Source of the DNA: Lingula anatina
Lineage: Eukaryota > Brachiopoda > Lingulata > Lingulida > Lingulidae
Length of the DNA stretch: 64,000 bases
Direction: 5' to 3'
Assembly (NCBI RefSeq): GCF_001039355.2
Contig: NW_019775681.1
Coordinates: 115,439-179,438 of the forward strand
Shown: in pieces, positions 46,147-58,539 of the stretch
Numbering within the stretch: position 1 is the stretch's first letter
Layout: the number at the start of each line of letters is the position of its first letter
Program-made: the position numbers and the translations under genes
The notes under the pieces: generated by a model
What the model was told of the DNA's origin: nothing
The model's input: only the letters and a program-made list of their open reading frames with translations
Database searches by the model: none

Positions 46147-48450
46147 GTTATAAGTGCAGGATAAAAAGCCATAATGTTCTCACTAAAGTGCCATTATGTT
46201 CTCACCATAACCTTTCTGTCAGTGTACGTTACCTTAGCATTTTACAGGGCCATGTGGTCCAACAAGTCAAATGAACAAACGTTTCGGGTGGCTAAAAACG
46301 TTACTAATTTCAGATTTCAATAACTGCAATAGTTTTAAAGATATTATAGTGGAATTTGGATATTTTAGGAAATGATGTTTTTGATAAATGTTTATCTTTT
46401 TAATTCATTGCTCTATCTTCTTTATTTTTTGGACAACGAAAAACTAAATTTTAAGTCAAAAATAAAATGCATGGTTACCAGTGAAAAGCTTTTCTCTGTA
46501 TATTTGCCCTAAACTGTTTGTTTTGCAAACATTGCCATCACCATGCACACATACTAAACGTAGAGAAATCCAAAACTTCAGGCTAAGTGAAGCTAGATTC
46601 AGAAAGTTTAAATCATTTTAATTATCGAAAGCATGGCCCTTTAAAAGTCGACCTTATGTCTGATAATTGTAGGGGACAATCAGAATGGTATAATGCAAAT
46701 TATTTTATTAATTTATATTTCTAATCATTTGAAAATCTATAATAATGATGTTTCGTCAGTTTTCTTCGCTGTCAAACAGTCCTTATAATCTATAAATACA
46801 TCTGGTTATCTGGTTACATGAATGATTTTAAAGTTGTGCAATTTATATAAATAAATAGATTCTAAGTAACTTGTTACTAAAATATATGAATGATAGATTA
46901 TTTTTCGTTTATAGCAACATCGATATACTATACCTGCCTTTGCATCACGATGTATGGTCCTCACGGCTTAATAATAGATGACACCAGAAGCAAGATGGCA
47001 TCTGACATCTGAATTAGTAGCATTTTTAGATGACAAACAAATGCATTCGCCTAATTGAGACTGGGTCTAGGCGGATTTAGACTATGCTGGGTCTGCACCA
47101 TGCGTGTATATGTCGATTGAACATAGTGTGCACACAGGTTCTTGTTAGCGTTCAATTGTTCGGAGTGTTCTGGTTAATATATTATCTTTGTTTAATGTTT
47201 TTTAAATCTGATTAAAAAGCTTCAACACTGAATTAAAGTGGAAATGTCGTACCGAAATGTTTTATCGGTGAATTTATGGTAAATTAATATATCGTCAATT
47301 ACTTTTGACCTTCAAATCAAAATTCCATGATTCTATTTCAAAGTTTGTTTTTTTTTAAGTAACAGAGCCACGGATTGGCAGGGAGGAGCCTTATTTTCCT
47401 TTGTGTGCAATTATTACAGGTTGGAAATACGTTTGAATGCTTACTAAATGTTCGTCAAACGATTGGGAACTTAAACATTATCTAATAAATGAATTCATGA
47501 CATATATTTTATGGGCAGTGTAGAATGTTCTAGAAACAATTTGACACGGGGTGTTTTATTGCCAATGCATCAAGTTAATGTGCACGCAGTCCGGCTCAGT
47601 AAAGTCCTTGCGCAAGTATCTTCAAAATTGACCCGATGTCTACTACTATTTGATTTTGCCAGGTTCCCATCTTAACCTGGGCGAAAATAAGTTTAACTTA
47701 TCGAGGAGGCAGGTGACAAGTTATCATTTACCAATAGTTTACATCCTGTTAAAGAGAAACAGCGTCGCCACTAAGTGACATGTTTATCATCTGGAAATAA
47801 ATGAATTGGAATGTTTGTGGAACGTTTGTCGTACGAAAGGTAAAGAAAGACACTTAAATCATTTTAAAATTATGTCTTTATGACCCGTAATACTTTGTTT
47901 TTCATTTGAAAGTGAATTATCTGAGAACCAAACCTTGCGCAGAGCACATTGATAGTGTTAAATTATGCCTCCCACGGCGAAAGCACTGTACGTATCCCTT
48001 GCGTACACTAATGTTTTAATCGTTAAAGATCGGTGTGCATCATGCCACTCAAAGAATATTATTTAATTAATACAGTATACGCTGCTTTATTATTATGAAA
48101 TATTCAAAAGAAAGGGAATAGGGGAGAAATAGGAAACACGAGTAAAACACTGCGTGTAATGGTCTAAGAAGGGAACGTCAAAGGACTAGTTCACACGCTC
48201 CCATGCCCCACGCTCATCCGTCAAAGGGTTTTAATAAGATAAGTTATGATAAGTTGATAAATGAATGATTTTGATGATTAAGGTTTGCAGGTGTGTGTGT
48301 TGTTTATCGGAGAAAGTAAACACGTCAGGCCCGTTCGTGTCAAGGATTTAATATATCTATACTGATACAACCCCCCATGACTCGTCCGTCTGCGTTTGAA
48401 AAATACACTGCCGCCACGATTGCGTTAGCGACACGGCACAGCACTGTTCA
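46147..48450. repeat. tandem duplication, unit 2 (internally deleted)
   Basis: Direct copy of unit 1 missing most of its middle (about 1.7 kb). It has about 340 bp of unmatched sequence at 46530-46870 and an additional insertion of about 170 bp near 47270-47440. Strings shared with unit 1 include TTTCAATAACTGCAATAG/C, GCAACATCGATATACTATAC and TGCACGCAGTCC(A/G)GCTCAG. No coding exon recognised. Confidence 0.8.
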
Positions 48451-48914
48451 AACATTACAATTTAAAGTAAAGCATATTCGTTGCGCATGTTAATACACCT
48501 CGGGAAGTGTTAATTTCTTCGTAGCAAACAGAGAATTCTTCCAGTGTGGCAATTTCTAACTGCTGGGTATGTCTTTAAGCCAAATAAAGACAAAGGATTA
48601 TACAGAGTACAATTTGTGCCTATATGACACACGTTTTATATACCAGGCAAAATGCTAAACTGGCTGAGAATGATTTACCTAATATTATCTGTAGGTTATG
48701 CTTGTAAGATTCCAATATTTCAGCTTCCTTTTGCAAACTTGTCAGTATCTCTATGTTAATTGTTCCTTTTAAGACGCAAACACTCCCCCCCCCCCCCCCC
48801 ATAGCAACGCCATAGCAACGCAACAAGTAGTTCACAATCAGTTCTGTATTCCTCCGCTTTTACGGTGAGCGCTTATGTCGGTATATGGACTAGTACCCTG
48901 GGATCCCCACAAAC
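48451..48914. other. upstream region of the next gene
   Basis: Between the duplication and the ATG at 48915. It includes a poly-C run (about 48784-48800). A convincing promoter motif was not seen. Confidence 0.4.
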
Positions 48915-51900
48915 ATGGCGTTGTCTCTGCAGCACCTTGTGTATGTCGTATGCTTGCTATATTCCACGACCAGCGAGTTCGTTCTAAATGGCAGAGACTT
49001 TACACACAACGTAGACTTAGAGCATGATGTGACTGGAGAGAAACTGCAAGTAAAAAGCTATGGGCGGCTGGTTAATATCATTACTCTAGATCACATTGAT
49101 GGGGTTAAGGTAAGTGGGTGTGTGGTATTTATATGTTAATTGTTTGCAATTTGTAAAAATGTACAGCGAAAAAGGACTGATAAAGAATTGATTCTTTTAA
49201 TTTGACTCTTTTAAGTCTCTCTCTTTGTGGATAAGTCCGTAGTCTGTTTTAGCCTCGTTTAGTGTTATTGAAGAGATTACACTCACCAAACAGTGCCGTG
49301 TATCTTTATGAGATTAAAAAAAATAATTTGCAGTAGGGGAGACCGTGGCTAGTTGGCCCAGTTAGACACTTTTGGCATTGTAGAGCCAACTAGGAATGAG
49401 TTAGAGTAACAAATCCGGTTTCAAAGTAAACCCCATGAAATTAGCTATGTATGCAACGTCATTATTTTTCAAATGTAATGCCAAATGGCTCACAATTTGA
49501 CAATAAACACATCTGACGTCGGGGGGGGGGGGGGGCAACTTGCCAAGTTTGCCCCTATACGAAAATGAAGTATATATCCCACGTAAACGTCTTGAAATAC
49601 ATTTTAACACATTTCATTAAACTGATTTTTGAGAGTCTTTGTTAAACAAATAGTTCAAACGAGGCAGACTTATTGAGGTTTCCGTCCGTCACGTTGTATG
49701 TGTTGCAAGAACCCAAAAATATCTATCAATAAAATGTGTTTTGTTTTAATTGAGAATAAATTAGTAATGGTATAAAGCAGGTTTTTGAATTAAAACGAAT
49801 AATACATTTTCGTTTTAAAAGAAACTAACAAATTCAGTTTTAAATCGGTAATTATTTGTTTCAACAATGGTCAGTATCTTCGTTCGCGCAAAGGTTTGTG
49901 GGTAATATGGGGGTCCAACTCGCCCCGAGCCAAGGTACACAATTTTTTAGAATTGAAGATTGCAGTCGTTTATGATGCAAGAATGGACTACGTTAATACA
50001 TTTAAGCAAATTTTGAAACAATTAGCTTTAGTCTGATGCTCTATACGTATACTTTAATCGATCAAAAGCCTATAAAAATATATTTTTAAAGCTCTTAAAC
50101 AAAATTACTTTTGGGTGCAAAAATCGTTTATTTGGCCTCACCGCCTAAGTAAAACTTATGACGTCCGATACTTCCTCAGCATTGTAGGCTACGGTCATTT
50201 TACTAAATGGTGTGACCAATTTTTTTTACCCTGTAGTTACCTTTTCATAAATTGATGGGGGCCAACTTACCCCGGCCCAACTAGACCCGGTCTCCCCTAC
50301 AATGTATATTACTTAGTACTAACGGGATTGCATGTTGGTTATAGAGTTATCTTTTCTTGGCAATATGAAAAAAAAACTTCTCAAACGACACTGCCTTTCG
50401 CATGGTTGAGAGCAGTAATACTCCCCAATGAGCATTATTCCACAATGTTTCTCATGTTATATACATACATCTACATTATTTATGTGTCCACTTTTAAAAT
50501 AAGCTTTGGGAAATGATAAACGAGCTTACGATTTGGTGTTTATGCTGAAATATAAAACAAGTAGCTAAAATAAACTTAAATGTAAGTGTAAATATAAAAC
50601 GCAACCAATCATAATAATGATATTCAAATATGTATATGTTCAAATGTTTATCTTATTCAATAATTGAACTGTTGCAGCGCGTTCTGTGCAAGGGCCCGAA
50701 CATCCTAGTAATCGTAAACCACAGCAGCCTGGCGTCCACTTGGTCTCCTGGTGACATCGTGATGGGTAGCAGTAAGTGGGGGTGTTATCTTAGCCCACCC
50801 CCACACAGCGTTGCAGGGATACACCGTAAAATAGACAGTATAAAGATTCGGTCCGAAAAAAAAGTTGAACTATCAACTTCTATTGCAAAGTAAGTGTTTT
50901 AGGTTCAACTAAGGCCAAAACTAATGTCATAACTAATGACAAGTACAGGCTGTAAATACCATAACTAAAAGCACATTAATAATGAATTGTACCATACCAA
51001 ATTCACATTACCTTAGAATAAACATACATGTACTCATGTATTTTCGGTATTTTTGATAACGTCTTTATGGCATAACATACCTTCGGCGATAACAACTGCA
51101 AGCAGTGTATTCAGTACCCTTTCACACAGAGCTGAATACTGGCATACTATCTTTTGACCCTAAAACCCAGTTTAGTTGTTGCCAAATGTGTTCGGTCTTC
51201 CCTTTGAAGACGCGAATGTTCGGGATCAGTGCGTAATGTAATAAGATTTGTGAAAAAAGACTTATCATCGCAAACGTTTAAGGGACCCCGCATCAAGAAA
51301 CATATATGCTAATGTCTTTTTGTTGTTAATTTGGTATTTAGGTAAAACATCCCCTTCATCTCATCCTTTTAATTTTTTCTTTATCGTTTTTACATACAGT
51401 ATTTACTTGGCTCGGGGAAATATTCAAGTCTTAAATAGTGGAAGATTAACATCATTAATATAGACGGAACACATAATGTACCGCCAGTACTGTTAGATTA
51501 TTAAGAAAGTGTTTACCAATTCACTCAATGATATACACTGTACAGAAAAAAATACTGATGGTTATTTGCTTGATCTTTATTAAATTCAAAGATTACGAAA
51601 CAGAAGTCATGTTGGTTTTTAATTCTATGAGGACTTTAAAAAAACTGTCCAATGCTACAAGATTTATGATAAAAATGACAAAATTTTGTCATTTTTAGTT
51701 TTGTAGATATGTTTCAACATGCAAAGGTATTCTATCGACACGAACCGGGAAAAATGACAAACGGCTCACACCATCGCCAGAAGCGGAGAAATTGGTGGGA
51801 TGCGTTTACTGACCCAGTCAAATATGCTAAGGACACTTTGACAGAAAAATTGACGCCGATTCACTGGGGAGTTCATCAAGGGGGCGTAGGAAGTGACTTT

Positions 51901-52176
51901 AATTATGATCCGTCGTCGAATAAGGCTAGCGGGAAATTTGAAGCCAAAGTGAGCCGTGAGAAAGACTTATCCTTTGAAAGCGAAAGCACGCTTCTTGATG
52001 TAGACAAGTCGCATGAATCCCCAGGGAAAAACTGGCATATGAATGGTGAAGTTGCAACTGAACTTAACTGTATATCTTGTTATGCATATTTCGACAGTTC
52101 GTTTACTTTGTAAGTATCATCTTTACTTTTTAGACAATTATAATATAAACATATAAGGGCTAATCAAGTAATTATT

Positions 52177-52235
<59 letters not shown>

Positions 52236-55200
52236 TTCCCTGGCCTGGGTGTACTAGTCTATGTACCTCCTGTTATAAGAAAAGGGTAACCGTATTATAT
52301 TTTGATGTTGACACGTGTATTGTACAACACGAATTGCCCATCTAACTGAACAGGTTGTTGGGTTCGATCACCAAGCCTATGTTTAACAGAGATGGCAAAC
52401 ACATAAGTGGTGAATGGTCAGAGGTTACCAAGGTGCAGAAAAAGATCAATCGGCCCCGTGAAGGAAACAATGACTCCAGCCTAAAATGTCGATTTGTGTG
52501 CTTAACCTTAGACATAATAGAACAGAACAGATGATCCGCAGAATAGGTGGTCCGCGGATCAAATATGATCAACCCCATCTAAAAGTGGTGCCGCTTATCT
52601 GTTAAAGGGTTCGCGTCAGACTGTCGGAATACATGTAGTTTGAACGGACAATATTCTTCAGAAAACATGCCCAACTAAGGATATCTTTATCAAAATACAC
52701 AAATTGGAAGCTCAAGGTAAGGCATTACGAAAATTGCCCAGCTCTGTTCAACATGACCTTCCCTATCTTCACTGTATTCACTATGTAGCTCAGCTGAAAC
52801 AAAGATATTTGGCTTCAATGTCGTCACAGTACCACGTACCCAGATCTGTTCCTTCATGTTTGCATATTGAGGTGGGGTTTACTAAAACGCTTTTTTCGCT
52901 TATAGATTGTTTTTATACTACTAAAGCCCCATTCAGATCAAGAAGAGCAGAGCATTAGCTAGGCCGCAACCTACTTGTAAATATGGCGTACCTACATGAA
53001 AGGAAAACCACTTCATCCGGTAATGGTCTCTCTGCCTCTCACACGCTACCCACGCGTCGTCCCTGCAGGATCACAGTAATTAAATCTCGGCTCAATTCAA
53101 CCGGTCGAGGGACGACGCATGGGGAAGCGTGTAAGAGGCAGAGAGACCATTACAGGATTAAGTGGTCTTCCTTTCTTGTAGGTCCGCCATATTTAGGTCG
53201 TGGCTATTCTCGATCTGAATGGGTCCTTATAGGGTAATCGATTCAAACGTATATTTAGTGTACAGATTGAGTGCTTAATCTACTAAATTCGAGAAATGGA
53301 GTTAAACGTGTCGCAAGTCCTTTAACGGTCTCCCCGCCTACCACATACGCCAGCCCTTCAGGGTGCTAGCAGTTAAACTTCGGAGCCGAGATTTAATCCG
53401 TTTATCAGACAAACATTAAAACCTCCCTTCAGATTTTGATTTTGGTCACGGTAGAGGCGTAACACACATATCGTCTGCGCCAGTTGAATGTCGAGCTACT
53501 GATTCATCGACATGACAAGGGCCTCGTTCAGAATAGAGGACTAACTAATCCAAGGGTCAAATATGTCCGACCCACTTCAGTACTTTCCTAAGGGTTATCT
53601 ATTCAGTGTCTTTTAGCGGATAAGACGGCAAACTTTGTAGTAGGTCGCCATGTTGTCCCTCGGACTAGTTAGTCCCCTATTCTGAGGAGGACAAGGAAAT
53701 GTATTCTGTCGTACTTATCAAGAATAAATAGATAACCCACATCTTTCTTACCTGTATTTTTGCATACATACCAAGAAACGTCTTCATGTGTACATAAAAG
53801 GTTTGCAAGGTAAAGTCGGCACATGCATAGATTACTTTATTACCTTCCAGTGAATTGGAAATTGATATGGACCCTCGTACCAGAAGAGGCCGCTTCAAAC
53901 GTTATTTGCTTCAGGTAAGAAATAGATTATCAGGAGAAGTCGGTTATTCCAATATATTGTGATATTTATATGTGATACTGCATAAAAGATGTCTTTCTTT
54001 TCTAAATGCAAGATTGATTACAAAAATATTATATAACTGGTAGTATAGTTGAAAAAAGGTAGATATACGAAAACGTTTACTACTTTTTTATCAAATTCAA
54101 AGAGAGATTCTTGGTGTCATGGAGTACACAGTATAAGAATGTATCCAGCTAAGGTGAACATGCATTCAGATAGCCGATGTGTTTTGTTCTCTTAGTTTGA
54201 TGCGGAGGCTAAGCTCAACTATCAGATGGAATTCAAGGTTACCGGTGAATTCTCTGCGGACCTAGAAATGTTACTCTGGAAGGGAAAAACCTTTCCTATC
54301 ATCTCCTTCCCTCTTATACCTCTTCCTTTTGGTTCGACGGTGACATTGGAAGTGTCCGTTAATGCTGCATTATGGTTGGAAGCCAATTTTGAAGCAAACG
54401 CCGAGTTTTCGGTGACTTTTGGCTTCACTTCACTTGCAAAATATACTCTCAGTAAGTGTAGTTATGACATCGCATGTACGTGCCATGTATCTTTCCTCTC
54501 ACAAACTGTTTTATGACTATAACATTTACATGATGTCTATGCTTTTTTAATAAATTAATGTATTTGTTCTGAACATTTTAACTAGTGTCGAGGTGGTACC
54601 TGTTTGCTCTAGTTTTCATATGCGTTTTACTTATTTTTATCATATTTCTATATTTTCAGCACATTCAAAGGAAAGGGGTTTGGAGTCCAGTTCAGTGCTG
54701 AGACCGTTTACTCCGCTTCCATCTACCATAAACTTCAATGCAGATGCAGAAGGGTATATGTCTATCTATCCAAAGGTATTCAAAAATGGTGTGCTAACCC
54801 TCATGGCTTGGTTGTAATAAAAATAAGATGTAAAATGGTGTCGATATGGTGTGGGGCGACAATTATTTTCGATTTCAACTTGGTATGAACTAAGTTAATG
54901 GAATTTATTGTTTCTTTCAATGAAGTATTTATGTTGTATTTATGAATCCGCAGTTGCCAAAAGCTTTATTTTAGACAATGTTGCAAGTTTTACACGATAT
55001 GTTGTTGTAAAATCCGGCTTTTCACAGGTATATAAAATACTATAGGCCTACAGCTGTAAAATTATGTTTTGTATTGAGCATTATAAATGCGAATATTGAA
55101 TATTTTTGTGTTAAATGCTTTTTTTAGTTTGAAATAGACGTGGGGATATCCTGGGGCTATGGTGACCTCTTCAGTATTGCATTCAGCGCACCATTGGAAA

Positions 55201-58200
55201 TAAGGTAGGTTTTTCTAAAAAGTGTCTTCCTTGTTCCTGTTCTGTATAATATTTTGGAAATCTTATATTTATCATAAATAGTATATCGACAAACTGGTAT
55301 TCAACGCATTTGGGTCCAGATCACTTTTACGTTTCAGAAAGGACACGAAATAAAGTACACTTTATTTCAATCGGTATTATAAGGCTCTGATCAAGGTTAG
55401 TTGATCAAATTTTAAGAATGATTTGAGGGTAACGCTGAAGGTTTTTAATACCTATTCTGATCAAGTGATTTTAGCTTCCTGTATTGTCGTGTCTGATTTT
55501 CTAATTGACTTTTTCTTGGATTTTACCTTTTATTTATCCCCATGCTTTAGTTATAAATTGTAGTTTTCAACCAAAATTGAGAATCCTTGTCAAATATATT
55601 TTGTAAAGCTTGTCAAGCACAACACTGAATTTTTTTCTCCATACGAAGGCGCTTACTCCAGCTGGTGGTACATAAAAGATGTCTTTTTTCTAAATGCAAG
55701 ATTGATTACAAAAATATTATATAACTAGTAGTTAATTAGTTGAAAAAAAGGTAGATATATGAAAACGTTTACTACTTTTTTATCAAATTCAAAGAGAGAT
55801 TCTTGGTGTCATGGAGTACACAGTATAAGAATGTATCCAGCTAAGGTGAACATGCATTCAGATAGCCGATGTGTTTTGTTCCCTTGGTTTGATGCGGAGG
55901 CTAAGCTCAACTATCAGATGGATTTCTAGGTTACCGTTGAATTCTCTGCGGACCTAGAAATGTTACTCTGGAAGGAAAAAACCTTTCCTATCATCTCCTT
56001 CTCTCTTATACCTCTTCCTTTTGGTTCGACGGTGACATTGGAAGTGTCCGTTAATGCTGCATTATGGTTGGAAGCCAATTTTGAAGCAAACGCCGAGTTT
56101 TCGGTGACTTTTGGCTTCACTTCACTTGCAAAATATATATATACTCTCAGTAAGTGTAGTTATGACATCGCATGTACGTGCCATGTATCTTTCCTCTCAC
56201 AAACTGTTTTATGGCTATAACATTTACATGATGTCTATACTTTTTTAAATAAATGAATGTATTTGTTCTGAAGATTTCAACCAGTGTCGAGGCAGTACCT
56301 GTTTCCTCTCGTTTCCATATGTGTTTTACTTATTTTTATCATATTTCTATATTTTCAGCACATTCATAAGAAAGGGGGTTTAGAGTCCAGTTCAGTATCG
56401 CCTCTCTGATCCTCTAATTATACAGGTGTTTATAGTGATTTCTTTTATTTTATTATTATATCATACCATTCTTTATAGCCTCAAACCTGAACTGAAACTA
56501 CACTTTGAGATGGAGAAAGAGTTGGGCGCACTTGCAACAGGACATCTTCATATCACAGGCGGCTTAAAACTTGTCCTTGCTAAGAAGAAAGCAATTAGCT
56601 TAAATATTGTGGCAATGGGAACAACATGGTGGTATGTTACGTTGTATATCTTTAATAGTCAGATACAGTGTATACATGTAATACTGTATAGCTTACAAAT
56701 CCCTTGCGGTCCTGTCACATGTAGCTTAAAAGACGTATTTTTCCAACGTACATGTATGAAGAAATTTGCATGTATGCAGACAAAGGGATTCGTTCGAATA
56801 CGTTTGCAGTTAAACGTTGGTGTGCGTTCACAAACGTAGAGAGAAAATTTTGAGCATGTTCTAAAAGTTTTGTAAGTATGCAAGCGTTTGAGTTGCATGT
56901 TACCCTTACGTTACGGGTGCACCAGGTATATGATGGCATGACGTTCAAATCGCTATAAAGTATATTTTCACACGGTGAGTGATATATAGCCTGGCCCTTG
57001 CAAAGCGCATAAGCAACGCAGTGTTCGCGGACAAGTAACGTATTGAACGTATCTGTAACGTTCGATTAGCGTGTTTACCGCATGTCTTACGCTTGGTTAG
57101 CGTTTGGATAACGTATCACAACGGTTTGTAATATGCGGTAGAAATAAAATACCATTTCACAAATTCATCACAGCTTTTACCAGTTGGAGAGTAGAGTGTA
57201 GGTCTTTTACAGCACCGATTGAATCTATTCCAGTTGGAAGGAGGAAAAGAATGTTGCGCATTCTCAAAAATGTTCAGCGTTTGAGTTGTACAATACCGCA
57301 CTAATGTCCATATGAACCTCTTTTACGCTAGTTGGGACAGCGCATTTAATAATGGAGGGGGCGGGGCAGCAGAAATGTCGAAGTTTAGATATGGTGTTTT
57401 GTAATGACGTCATGGAGGAAGATTTTCTTCGCCTCTGATTTTGCACTGTTCTTTATAGTACACTCGGGACATTATTTTATCTGCTATATACCTGTATGTA
57501 CACTCTACTGTATATAACATTTAGAGCTTTGCTGTGACATAGTCTTTCGAAGAATATATTTTTGTTGAGGATTTATTTTGTACCGTTGTAGGAGTTATGA
57601 GTTTTACCATGATGCGTTCCATAAGCCAATATCCTTAACAAATGACGTTGCCGTAGTAAACAAGAGATGCATGGTTTGCATGGCACTGAAAAAAGGAAGT
57701 CGGCGTAAACGCTACGCAAATGCATGCCCAGTTAGGTATGTCAGTTCTTATCATGCACCGAAAAAACACGTTTTATAGTTGGATTAAATAAAGGCGACAT
57801 ATAAGAAGTAATATACTAGAAATGATAACATTGTATAGTGCATTCCTTTTTCTTACATTCCAGTGCACAGCTTGTTTGAATTTCATATAATGTATACATT
57901 CATTATGTGGCGGAGACACATGTACCTTGCCTTCTCAATTTTCTCCATCAACCATAAAAACAAATTTAACAAAAGATGAAACCGACAAAGAGGGCGTTAG
58001 GCAACAGTCAAACGGATATTCCTTTTTAATCATTTGGTCCAAGAAGATGGATATGACATCAAATGCTGGAGTAAGTGGAAGATTTCCATGAACACACACT
58101 GGTATAGTTATACAATTATACATGGGAATTGATGGTATTTTTTAAATATTTCAGCAATGTGTACCAAAAAGGCAATAACATAAATGGGCCTTTACAAAGC

Positions 58201-58490
58201 AAGGTTGCTGTGTTGGAAGATTTAGTGAGAAGCAATACAGGAAAAGGTATATACTAGTACTTATTATAATTTATTAGTTTAGCCAAATTACTACTTTTCA
58301 TCATTATTTTTTCTCGAAATGGTTTAAATTTGACTAAAACAAGTCAATTCAACCCTATTTTGTTTAGCCAATTGAATTCAGTATTAGCATTTAGGAAAAC
58401 TAGAGCAAATTGTAGACAGCGAATCTGACTAAAACTAATTGTAATAATACACCCTGTAGTTCATGAAGGTATAATTATACTACCCTTTTT

Positions 58491-58539
<49 letters not shown>

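Noticed and set aside
52340-52375. GGGTTCGATCACC as a tRNA B-box
   Set aside because: No A-box or cloverleaf can be drawn around it.
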